Of a DNA stretch of 6,081 nt, positions 1 through 5,737 are shown one piece after another. The notes beneath the pieces were generated by a model. That model worked only from the letters and a program-made list of their open reading frames with translations. It did not search any database and was not told where the DNA came from. Within the stretch, counting starts at the first letter, position 1. Every line of letters starts with the position of its first letter. Source of the stretch: Bacillota bacterium. Its GTDB lineage: Bacteria; Bacillota; Dethiobacteria; Dethiobacterales; Dethiobacteraceae. The DNA is taken from NCBI GenBank assembly GCA_024650095.1, contig JANKMV010000137.1, positions 1 to 6,081 on the forward strand, read 5' to 3'. The translations under genes and the position numbers were made by a program.

Positions 1-5
1 TGTAT

Positions 6-15
6 TCACCTCCTT
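6..15 (-). promoter_or_regulatory. Shine-Dalgarno of the next gene, probably acpP, which starts outside the window
   Basis: On the minus strand the last bases of the window read AAGGAGGTGA followed by ATACA. This is a near-perfect complement to the 3' end of 16S rRNA. The ATG it serves should lie at or just beyond base 1, because eight bases separate GGAGG from the window edge. In Firmicute clusters of this order the gene after fabG is usually acpP (acyl carrier protein). The ribosome binding site is seen directly; the acpP identity is inferred from gene order only. Confidence 0.85.
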
Positions 16-23
16 ACAATAAG

Positions 24-52
24 ATACTAGAGAATATAGCGACAAATGTCAA
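24..52 (-). promoter_or_regulatory. Sigma-A-type promoter in the fabG-acpP gap
   Basis: Reading the minus strand, a perfect -35 box TTGACA (47-52) is followed by a 17-bp spacer and the -10 box TAGTAT (24-29), which matches the consensus at four of six positions. A 16-bp run of only A and T (55-70), overlapping the fabG stop codon, lies just upstream of the -35 box and could act as an UP element. The expected transcription start, near base 17, is only a few bases before the Shine-Dalgarno, so the leader would be very short. It would give the next gene transcription independent of the fab operon, which fits acyl carrier protein being needed in large amounts. Confidence 0.7.
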
Positions 53-64
53 AGTAAATATTTT

Positions 65-814
65 TTAATTCATTACAAGCCCACCATCGACAGCAATCAC
101 CTGGCCTGTTATATAGGCCGCCTGTTTTGATGCTAAAAACACAACGAGGGCGGCAACATCCTCTGGGCTTCCTGTACGACCGAGTGGTATTTGCTTTTTG
201 ATGGATTCTTTTAGGTTTTCGGAGAGTACTGCTGTCATCTCTGTATCGATATACCCTGGAGCAATGGCATTTACAGTAATCTGGCGTGGGGCCAATTCAC
301 GTGCTAGAGATTTCGTCATACCCAGCAAACCTGCTTTAGCGGCAGCATAATTAGCCTGCCCAGCTCCGCCGATTAAACCAATAATTGACGCCATGTTGAT
401 GATGCGCCCCCCCGTCTTCTGCTTTAAAAAGGGACGAATTGCAGCTTTTGTGCAATTAAAGGCGCCAGTCAAGTTCGTGTTGATAACTGCGTGCCAATCT
501 GCGGGCTTCATGCGAGCCATAATATTATCACGAGTGATGCCCGCATTATTAACTAGTATATCAATTTTTCCGAAATTATCAAGGGCAGCATTTATTAGCT
601 TTTCACAGTCTTCTACTACCGTTACATCAGCTTGCACGACTATGCCTTTGCCACCGATATTCTCCACTGCAGCTAGAACTTCACTGGCGGCCTTTTCATT
701 AGTAGTATAGTTAATGACAATAGCTGCGCCTTCACGAGCACATGCGACCGCTATGGCACGACCAATGCCACGTGAGGCCCCACTAATAACGGCTACTTTA
801 TCTTCCAAAAGCAA
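65..814 (-). CDS. fabG: 3-oxoacyl-[ACP] reductase FabG
   Basis: FabG reduces 3-oxoacyl-ACP to (R)-3-hydroxyacyl-ACP with NADPH in the elongation cycle, in the cytoplasm. It is a short-chain dehydrogenase of 249 residues from the chosen start, close to the family's usual 244-250. Visible motifs are the nucleotide-binding GASRGIG (12-18), NNAG (89-92), and the catalytic set Asn114, Ser143, Tyr156 and Lys160 (YAAAK). The C-terminus ends in the typical TGQVIAVDGG stretch. I choose the TTG at 812-814, giving MLLEDKVAVISG, because GAGGGTGA (820-827) sits at the right distance and homologues begin here. The upstream TTG at 838 would add eight residues made from the ribosome binding site itself. With this start the gene overlaps the 3' end of fabD by 17 bp in another frame, suggesting translational coupling. 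Confidence 0.95.
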   Translation of the reverse strand: MLLEDKVAVISGASRGIGRAIAVACAREGAAIVINYTTNEKAASEVLAAVENIGGKGIVVQADVTVVEDCEKLINAALDNFGKIDILVNNAGITRDNIMARMKPADWHAVINTNLTGAFNCTKAAIRPFLKQKTGGRIINMASIIGLIGGAGQANYAAAKAGLLGMTKSLARELAPRQITVNAIAPGYIDTEMTAVLSENLKESIKKQIPLGRTGSPEDVAALVVFLASKQAAYITGQVIAVDGGLVMN

Positions 815-1763
815 AACTGTCACCCTCTTCTCCACCAAGAGCCTCTAAAACAAATGTCAGTGATTTATGATCCTCTACCTGATGCACCCAGACTCCCGTA
901 TTAATTTTTTTCATAAGACCAGTCAGAGCTTTACCCGGACCCACTTCTACAAAACGATCAAATCCGTCAAGAATTAATTTATCCATCGAATCTTGCCACA
1001 TAATAGAGTGACTAACTTGACGAATAAGTGCATTGCTAATGGCAGCCGCATCAGTAACATAGTCTGCCGTGATATTAGCCACCACCGGAATTATGACTGG
1101 ACTAATTCGTACCTTTTCCAACTCGGTTGCCAATAACGGCTCGACACTGCGCAGCAAACTACAGTGAAAAGAAACGCTGACGGGCAATTCCACAGTACGT
1201 TTTGCGCCCATTTCTTTGGCGAGCTCACAAGCACGACGTAAAGCAGGGAATTCACCGGCAACTACAATTTGCTCTGGAGTGTTATAATTGGCCGTTTCCA
1301 CAACCCCCAGCTCACCTGCTAGACGACAAGCTTCTTCGACCTTCTCCCTTGGCAACCCCAGAATTGCAGCCATCCCACCAATTCCTGGGGGGACCGCCTC
1401 TTGCATCAGACGACCTCGCTTCTGCACCAGCGGTAACGCTTCTTCTAAGGTTAAGGACCCAGCAGCGATTAGCGCGGAGTACTCTCCTAAACTTAAGCCA
1501 GCCGCTGCATCTGGTGTTAAGCCATGCTGTCGAAGTACTTCTAGACAGGCAATGCTTGTTGCTACGATGGCAGGCTGAGTAATTTCAGTTTGTTTTAATT
1601 GTTCATCAGTACCTGTAAAAATAATGTCTGATAATTTCATGCCAAGCGCTTCATCTGCTTGGGCAAAAACTTGACGCGCGACGGGAAACATCTCGGCCAG
1701 CTCACGCCCCATCCCTATATACTGAGATCCTTGGCCCGGAAATATAAAAGCTATTTTACCCAT
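798..1763 (-). CDS. fabD: Malonyl-CoA:ACP transacylase FabD
   Basis: FabD moves malonate from CoA to the phosphopantetheine arm of ACP, supplying the extender unit for condensation by FabH and FabF. It has 321 residues, slightly above the usual 305-315 because of a C-terminal tail ending GDSFAFGR that overlaps the fabG start. Visible motifs are the oxyanion-hole GQGSQ (10-14), the nucleophile motif GLSLGEYSAL with Ser91, the malonate-binding Arg116 in KRGRLMQEAVP, and the catalytic His200 in SVSFHCSLL. The residue before the nucleophile is Leu where Escherichia coli has His (GHSLGE). The ATG start is supported by GAGGTGA (1768-1774), with four bases from that motif to the ATG. It follows fabK by 19 bp in the same operon. 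Confidence 0.96.
   Translation of the reverse strand: MGKIAFIFPGQGSQYIGMGRELAEMFPVARQVFAQADEALGMKLSDIIFTGTDEQLKQTEITQPAIVATSIACLEVLRQHGLTPDAAAGLSLGEYSALIAAGSLTLEEALPLVQKRGRLMQEAVPPGIGGMAAILGLPREKVEEACRLAGELGVVETANYNTPEQIVVAGEFPALRRACELAKEMGAKRTVELPVSVSFHCSLLRSVEPLLATELEKVRISPVIIPVVANITADYVTDAAAISNALIRQVSHSIMWQDSMDKLILDGFDRFVEVGPGKALTGLMKKINTGVWVHQVEDHKSLTFVLEALGGEEGDSFAFGR
820..827 (-). promoter_or_regulatory. Shine-Dalgarno that fixes the fabG TTG start
   Basis: GAGGGTGA lies inside the fabD 3' coding sequence, with eight bases between AGGG and the TTG at 812-814. It selects this start over the upstream TTG (838) and GTG (835), which have no comparable site. A second TTG at 806-808 is further from the site and is a weaker alternative. 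Confidence 0.75.
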
Positions 1764-1782
1764 GATATCACCTCAATCGAGT

Positions 1783-2730
1783 CTAGCAATACATTACTTT
1801 TAATGCATCAATGACACTTATTGTTTTACACACTAAATCATTTACAATCTCTTGTGCCGACTCTTCTTTCAAAACCATGGCAGCACTTTGACCGGCCATG
1901 ACGGATCCGTTTAAAACATCACCCCGTCTGACGGCTGCGGCTAGAGCGCCAACACCAAGCTTTTCCAACTCTTCCAAGCTAGCGCCCTCCTTCTCCCTAC
2001 GGGAAAATTCTCGCGTTAATTTATTGCGAATGACGCGTACCGGGTGTCCTGATATCTCACCTGTAATTACGGTATCTCGATCCTTAGCTTTTAAAATCAT
2101 ACCCTTATAATGTGCATGCGCGGTACATTCATGCGCACTAATAAAACGTGTGCCAAGCTGTACACCGGCAGCCCCTAGCGCTAGCGCAGCCGCTACACCA
2201 CGGCCATCGGCAATGCCTCCTGCAGCAATTATGGGGACCTTAACAGCATCCACAACCTGTGGCACGAGTACCATGGTGGTCAGTTCGCCAATATGACCTC
2301 CGGCTTCCATGCCTTCTGCGATCATAGCATCTACACCAAGGCGTTCTAAGCGCTTTGCCAATGGGACGGAAGAAACTACAGGAATAATGCGCATACCCTT
2401 TTCTTGAAAGCGCTTCACATATTTGCCAGGATTGCCGGCACCCGTGGTTACCACACGTACCTCTTCACGACATAGTAATTCAACCACTTCTTCAACAAAC
2501 GGAGAAAGTAACATTATATTAACGCCGAAGGGTTTATCTGTCAGCGCTTTTGCCTTCTTTATTTCTTGTTCTAAAACTTCAGCAGGCGCATTGCCAGCAC
2601 CAATAATGCCCAGTGCTCCTGCCTCTGAAACGGCGGCGGCCAATTCGCCAGTCGCCACCCACGCCATACCACCTTGCAAAATAGGATATTCTACGCCGAG
2701 AATATCACATAGTTCTGACTTTAACCGCAT
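1783..2730 (-). CDS. fabK: Enoyl-[ACP] reductase FabK (FMN-dependent)
   Basis: FabK carries out the last step of each elongation round, reducing trans-2-enoyl-ACP with NAD(P)H through bound FMN. It belongs to the TIM-barrel nitronate monooxygenase/2-nitropropane dioxygenase-like fold and is unrelated to FabI. It has 315 residues from the chosen start, normal for FabK. It matches recalled Streptococcus pneumoniae FabK along most of its length: YPILQGGMAWVA (15-26), KPFGVNIMLLSPFVE (66-80), TTGAGNP (95-101), AEGMEAGGHIG (138-148) with His146 equivalent to the proposed catalytic His144, IAAGGIADGRG (168-178) and GTRF (193-196). The conserved GSVMAGQ (275-281) favours FabK over a true nitronate monooxygenase, as does the location between fabH and fabD. 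The start is the ATG at 2728-2730; a GTG at 2772 would read back into fabH. Confidence 0.95.
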   Translation of the reverse strand: MRLKSELCDILGVEYPILQGGMAWVATGELAAAVSEAGALGIIGAGNAPAEVLEQEIKKAKALTDKPFGVNIMLLSPFVEEVVELLCREEVRVVTTGAGNPGKYVKRFQEKGMRIIPVVSSVPLAKRLERLGVDAMIAEGMEAGGHIGELTTMVLVPQVVDAVKVPIIAAGGIADGRGVAAALALGAAGVQLGTRFISAHECTAHAHYKGMILKAKDRDTVITGEISGHPVRVIRNKLTREFSRREKEGASLEELEKLGVGALAAAVRRGDVLNGSVMAGQSAAMVLKEESAQEIVNDLVCKTISVIDALKVMYC

Positions 2731-2736
2731 ATCCAT

Positions 2737-2743
2737 CCTCCTT
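2737..2743 (-). promoter_or_regulatory. Shine-Dalgarno that fixes the fabK start
   Basis: AAGGAGG is followed directly by ATGGATATG. The first ATG touches the Shine-Dalgarno and is too close for initiation. The second, at 2728-2730, has a six-base spacer and begins the family-typical N-terminus MRLKSELCDILGVEYP. The site lies in the 14-bp gap after the fabH stop codon. Confidence 0.85.
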
Positions 2744-2744
2744 A

Positions 2745-3728
2745 CTAGTACCTTACTATTGCTGCACCCCACGTTAACCCAGCTCCAAAGCCCACCAAAG
2801 CAACCAGGTCTCCCCGCTGCAAACGCCCCGATGTAATGGCTTCGTCTAGAGCAACTGGGATGGATGCTGATGACATATTACCGTATCGGTCAATATTGAT
2901 CACTACACGATCTTCCGGTAAATTAAAACGCTTACGGGCAGATTCAATAATACGTAGATTCGCCTGATGTGGAACCAAAAAGTCCAAATCGTCTTTGCTA
3001 CATCCAGCCGCCTCTAGTGCCTGTTGCGTAACCTCACCCATCACTCGTACGGCAAATTTAAATGTTTCATTACCACACATTTTTATATAATGCTGACGAT
3101 CTGCAATGGTTTGTGCGCTAGCAGGTAGACGGGAACCGCCCCCCGGGATTACCAACAGATCAGCCATTGATCCATCTGCACCTAATGTAAAGTTTAAAAA
3201 CCCAGGCTGCTCCACGGGTCCTAACACAACGGCGCCGGCCCCATCACCAAATAAGACACAGGTAGTACGATCTTGCCAGTCTAAAAATTTAGACAACACT
3301 TCCGCACCTATGACCAACACTCGTTTACAGGTACCCATGCGCACATAAGCACTCCCTACAGATAATGCGTAGACAAAACCCGTACATCCTGCAGACATAT
3401 CGAAAGCCATGGCATTTTTTGCCCCCAGTTTTGCTTGTACAAAACAAGCAGTGGAAGGCATAAATGTATCGGGCGTCACTGTTGCCACTATGATCAAATC
3501 TATTTCTTCAGCGCAAGTCCCCGCAGCATCTATTGCTGACAATGCTGCTTGTGTTGCTAAATCAGATGTATAGACTCCTTCTTCGACCACACGGCGCTCG
3601 CTAATCCCCGTACGCGTGCGAATCCACTCATCACTTGTATCTATGATGTTTTCCAAGTCAAAATTGGTTATTATCTTTGGGGGCAGTGCTGAACCAACCC
3701 CCAAGATTCCAGCCTCGAGTAGTTTCAT
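2745..3728 (-). CDS. fabH: 3-oxoacyl-[ACP] synthase III FabH
   Basis: FabH starts fatty-acid chains by condensing a short acyl-CoA with malonyl-ACP. Its preference for acetyl-CoA or branched primers decides straight- or branched-chain lipids, and that cannot be told from motifs alone. The protein has 327 residues from the chosen start, normal for the family. The thiolase-fold triad is complete: Cys115 in DMSAGCTGF, His254 in VPHQANLRI and Asn284 in RYGNMSSASIP. The N-terminal DTSDEWIRTRTGISERR (29-45) and the C-terminal GFGAGLTWGAAIVRY are also characteristic. The start is the ATG at 3726-3728 (MKLLEAGILGVGS). A TTG at 3752 has no good ribosome binding site. The gene follows plsX by 33 bp and is followed by fabK after 14 bp. 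Confidence 0.96.
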   Translation of the reverse strand: MKLLEAGILGVGSALPPKIITNFDLENIIDTSDEWIRTRTGISERRVVEEGVYTSDLATQAALSAIDAAGTCAEEIDLIIVATVTPDTFMPSTACFVQAKLGAKNAMAFDMSAGCTGFVYALSVGSAYVRMGTCKRVLVIGAEVLSKFLDWQDRTTCVLFGDGAGAVVLGPVEQPGFLNFTLGADGSMADLLVIPGGGSRLPASAQTIADRQHYIKMCGNETFKFAVRVMGEVTQQALEAAGCSKDDLDFLVPHQANLRIIESARKRFNLPEDRVVINIDRYGNMSSASIPVALDEAITSGRLQRGDLVALVGFGAGLTWGAAIVRY

Positions 3729-3736
3729 ACCCAGTA

Positions 3737-3744
3737 CTTCCTTT
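3737..3744 (-). promoter_or_regulatory. Shine-Dalgarno that fixes the fabH start
   Basis: AAAGGAAG lies eight bases before the ATG at 3726-3728. It is less canonical than the other sites in the window but is the best candidate in the 33-bp plsX-fabH gap. The longer reading from TTG at 3752 would translate through this site. Confidence 0.6.
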
Positions 3745-3761
3745 CCCTTCAAACACGAGAA

Positions 3762-4775
3762 CTACTGTTTATTGATAAGAGTAGCCATTTCCCGTTGTAT
3801 ATGACCGTTTACATCTTGTAGAGCATAACGATAGGCCTGGGTAACGATGGCACTGCGAATGGCACGAGCCTTGGAAGATCCATGACTCTTAATACAAGCG
3901 CCACCAATGCCTAAAAACGGCGCACCGCCATGTTCGTCGTAATCTAGTTTATTTTTAAGACGTTTAAATTCTGGCATGAGTAGTGCTGCACCAATTTTAC
4001 TTTTTAGATTGGCAGATAGTGCTTCCTTAAGCGAAGCAAATAGACCACCGACCATACCTTCCACCGTTTTTAAGAGAATATTGCCTGCAAAACCATCGCA
4101 GACAACAACATCAACTTCGCCGTCGAGTACATAACGAGCCTCGACATTGCCTACAAAGCCGGGCAGACTTTCTTTCATTAGCTCATACGCTTTCTTAACC
4201 TGCTCATTGCCCTTAATTTCCTCAAGTCCAACATTAAGCAAGCCTACCCGCGGTGATGGTTTATCCAATACTTCTCGTGCATAGATTTTACCCATCAACC
4301 CGTAATGAAGCAAATGTTCAGGCTTAGCATCCATATTTGCGCCCACATCAAGCAAGACAATGTTTCCACCTTGAAAGGTGGGTGCAACGATGGTTAGGGC
4401 CGGTCGCTCAATTCCTTCCAGTCGACCCGTAATTAGGAGACTGCCTGCCATGAGCGCTCCTGTACTGCCCGCTGAAACCATGGCATCAACGGTACCGTCT
4501 TTAACCATTTTGATGGCAACCATCATCGAAGAATCCTTTTTACGTCGTACAGCCATTACAGGAGGATCATCATTCTCCACAATCGTAGCTGCATGAACCA
4601 ATTCCAGCCTATCTTTTGCAAAGGATTTACCGATAAGGTACTGTTCCAGAACGTCTTGCGGGCCTACGAGAGACAGATGCAAATCCTCTACTTCTGCAAT
4701 CGCTAACAGGCCACCCTTTATTATCTCAGCGGGGGCATGATCCCCTCCCATAACGTCTAGTGCCACTTTAATCAA
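3762..4775 (-). CDS. plsX: Phosphate acyltransferase PlsX
   Basis: PlsX converts acyl-ACP and phosphate to acyl-phosphate, the donor used by PlsY to acylate glycerol-3-phosphate. It thus links fatty-acid synthesis to phospholipid synthesis at the membrane face. Length is 337 residues, normal for the family. Motifs seen are ALDVMGGDHAP (5-15), SAGSTGALMA (101-110), LLDVGAN (141-147), NVGLEEIKGN (181-190), DGFAGNILLKT (227-237) and LDYDEHGGAPFLGI (277-290). The start codon is TTG, with GAGGTGAA (4781-4788) correctly spaced. The next in-frame ATG is codon 9, and starting there would remove half of the conserved ALDVMGGD motif, so TTG is preferred. The gene lies 107 bp after rpmF, beyond a small terminator, and is the first lipid gene of the run. 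No fapR gene lies beside it, unlike in Bacillus. Confidence 0.96.
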   Translation of the reverse strand: MIKVALDVMGGDHAPAEIIKGGLLAIAEVEDLHLSLVGPQDVLEQYLIGKSFAKDRLELVHAATIVENDDPPVMAVRRKKDSSMMVAIKMVKDGTVDAMVSAGSTGALMAGSLLITGRLEGIERPALTIVAPTFQGGNIVLLDVGANMDAKPEHLLHYGLMGKIYAREVLDKPSPRVGLLNVGLEEIKGNEQVKKAYELMKESLPGFVGNVEARYVLDGEVDVVVCDGFAGNILLKTVEGMVGGLFASLKEALSANLKSKIGAALLMPEFKRLKNKLDYDEHGGAPFLGIGGACIKSHGSSKARAIRSAIVTQAYRYALQDVNGHIQREMATLINKQ

Positions 4776-4780
4776 AAAAC

Positions 4781-4788
4781 TTCACCTC
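4781..4788 (-). promoter_or_regulatory. Shine-Dalgarno supporting the TTG start of plsX
   Basis: GAGGTGAA lies with seven bases between GAGGTG and the TTG at 4773-4775. A strong site before a weak start codon supports TTG as the true plsX start. No ATG or GTG is available at this spacing. Confidence 0.8.
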
Positions 4789-4845
4789 ATTGTAATACAT
4801 TTGCCACAGTCAAGCTTTTCCTGCGACAAGATTTCTCTGTATAAC

Positions 4846-4868
4846 AAAAACCCTCCTTTACAGGAGAG
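4846..4868 (-). terminator. Small intrinsic terminator or attenuator between rpmF and plsX
   Basis: The minus strand reads CTCTCCT (4862-4868), a GTAA loop (4858-4861), AGGAGGG (4851-4857) and then TTTTT (4846-4850). The stem has seven pairs, one of them G-U, and leads straight into the T-run. The hairpin begins 14 bases after the rpmF stop codon. With a short stem and T-run it is probably a partial terminator, letting some transcripts continue into plsX. I see no strong promoter between it and plsX. Confidence 0.7.
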
Positions 4869-4882
4869 TAAATGAATGCTGA

Positions 4883-5059
4883 CTATTCCGTTTTTACAGC
4901 TTCTCTGCCCTTATAATAGCCGCAATGAACACATACCCGATGAGGCAGTTTGGGTTCATGACATTGAGGACAAGAGATCAAACCGGGCACTGTTAGTTTC
5001 CAGTGTGTTCTCCGTTTATGTTTTCTTTGTTTAGACGTTTTTCTCTTTGGTACCGCCAT
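4883..5059 (-). CDS. rpmF: 50S ribosomal protein bL32
   Basis: This is ribosomal protein bL32 of the large subunit, 58 residues, normal for the family. It begins [20 protein letters not shown], the basic N-terminus typical of bL32. It contains two CxxC pairs, CPQC (30-33) and CVHC (43-46), so it is the zinc-binding (C+) form. The start is certain: GAGGAGGTG lies five bases before the ATG. It follows yceD by 17 bp, the common yceD-rpmF pairing in bacteria, and is followed by a small terminator before plsX. Linkage of rpmF with plsX and the fab genes is widespread, including in Escherichia coli. Confidence 0.97.
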   Translation of the reverse strand: MAVPKRKTSKQRKHKRRTHWKLTVPGLISCPQCHEPKLPHRVCVHCGYYKGREAVKTE

Positions 5060-5076
5060 AGTTACACCTCCTCGTA

Positions 5077-5541
5077 CTACTTATCCAGCAGTTTCTTGAG
5101 TACTGACATGCGGGGATCCGTATCATCTACTGGACATCCGCACTGTTTTTCATTGCGATCCGCTCCGCAAGTGGGGCATATCCCCTGACATTCTGCGGTG
5201 CAAAGGGGTTTTAACGGCAAAGAAGTTATAAGTATATCTCGAGTCATCTTACTTACATCTATTTCCGTTTCCTCATCCACAGGGATCTCATCATCAAACT
5301 CTTCGCAAAAAGGCTGTGAGAATGACTGTAAACAACGGCTGCACGTAAGCTTTACGCTTGTGCATAAGCTTCCCACCACTTCCACTTTACCGTCTCGATA
5401 CGCTACCTTCAAATGAACATCCAGTGGAGCAAGAACTTCAAGATCGTCCTCATCTTCACTGAGGGCTACGTCATCCACAGTAAATGTATGGGTGAATACC
5501 TCACTGGGCGCGTTTTTTAAAGCTTCTATCTCTATCTTCAT
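5077..5541 (-). CDS. yceD: YceD/DUF177 family protein
   Basis: This is a cytoplasmic YceD (DUF177) protein of 154 residues, a family nearly always encoded beside rpmF and implicated in 23S rRNA accumulation or ribosome assembly. That role is family knowledge; nothing here proves it. The protein has an acidic N-terminal half and a cysteine-rich remainder: CSRC (67-70), then Cys114, 118, 122, 125, 134 and 136, with two more at 60 and 79. These suggest one or two metal sites. The C-terminal [13 protein letters not shown] matches the family's usual ending. It is the first gene after a perfect consensus promoter. Its start is the ATG at 5539-5541; the only Shine-Dalgarno nearby is unusually far upstream, and no alternative in-frame start lies between them. 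Confidence 0.9.
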   Translation of the reverse strand: MKIEIEALKNAPSEVFTHTFTVDDVALSEDEDDLEVLAPLDVHLKVAYRDGKVEVVGSLCTSVKLTCSRCLQSFSQPFCEEFDDEIPVDEETEIDVSKMTRDILITSLPLKPLCTAECQGICPTCGADRNEKQCGCPVDDTDPRMSVLKKLLDK

Positions 5542-5554
5542 AGAAAAATAATCG

Positions 5555-5560
5555 CACCTC
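5555..5560 (-). promoter_or_regulatory. Distant Shine-Dalgarno of yceD
   Basis: GAGGTG is separated from the yceD ATG by 13 bases, longer than the usual five to nine. The intervening bases are A/T-rich. Translation of yceD may be weaker than that of rpmF, whose site is ideal. No nearer site or other start codon is seen. Confidence 0.55.
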
Positions 5561-5576
5561 GCTTGCGCTAAATTTT

Positions 5577-5605
5577 ATTATATAGATGAATAACTTTATT
5601 GTCAA
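5577..5605 (-). promoter_or_regulatory. Perfect consensus sigma-A promoter of the yceD-rpmF-fab operon
   Basis: The minus strand carries TTGACA (5600-5605), exactly 17 bp, then TATAAT (5577-5582). All twelve hexamer positions match the housekeeping consensus. The transcription start should lie near 5570, giving a leader of roughly 30 bases to the yceD ATG. It should be a strong, constitutive promoter for yceD and rpmF, with readthrough into plsX and the fab genes. Confidence 0.9.
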
Positions 5606-5610
5606 CATGT

Positions 5611-5634
5611 ACCGAATCCTCGTATCACCGTATC
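5611..5634 (-). repeat. Three tandem imperfect 8-bp repeats upstream of the operon promoter
   Basis: On the minus strand three adjacent octamers read GATACGGT, GATACGAG and GATTCGGT. They end five bases before the -35 box of the yceD promoter. Octamers two and three differ from the first at two and one positions. Their place suggests a possible regulator site, but the 8-bp period does not match the DNA helical turn and chance cannot be excluded. Confidence 0.45.
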
Positions 5635-5737
5635 TCTGCTAGGTTTCTTGCCACTTGACTACAGCTTCTGCCTTCAGGTAAAACCACCTATTAGAGGGGA
5701 AAAATCTATCAAACTACTGGCAAAGCAGCGCCACTTT

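Noticed and set aside
1202..1582. Plus-strand open frames across fabD (and similar ones over fabG, fabK, fabH, plsX and yceD)
   Set aside because: They lie antisense to well-supported conserved genes, lack family motifs, and look like reading-frame shadows.
2742..2760. CTAGTACCTTACTATTG at the fabH-fabK junction, similar to a FapR half-site
   Set aside because: It falls on the last codons and stop of fabH plus the fabK ribosome binding site, is inside the operon with no promoter nearby, and matches only one half of the operator as recalled.
4789..4822. Possible plsX promoter: TTGACT with TACAAT downstream
   Set aside because: The two boxes are only 13 bp apart, too close for a sigma-A promoter, and the TACAAT box almost abuts the plsX Shine-Dalgarno. 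No alternative -10 at 16-18 bp is convincing.
5542..5607. Small open frame beginning ATGTTGACA upstream of yceD
   Set aside because: Its start overlaps the -35 box and it lies mostly upstream of the expected transcript start, so it would not be translated.
5650..5737. Possible terminator or riboswitch after the SepM-like gene (TGGC/GCCA and AGGT/ACCT hairpins)
   Set aside because: Stems are only four pairs, neither is followed directly by a T-run, and no T-box or other known riboswitch core is recognisable.
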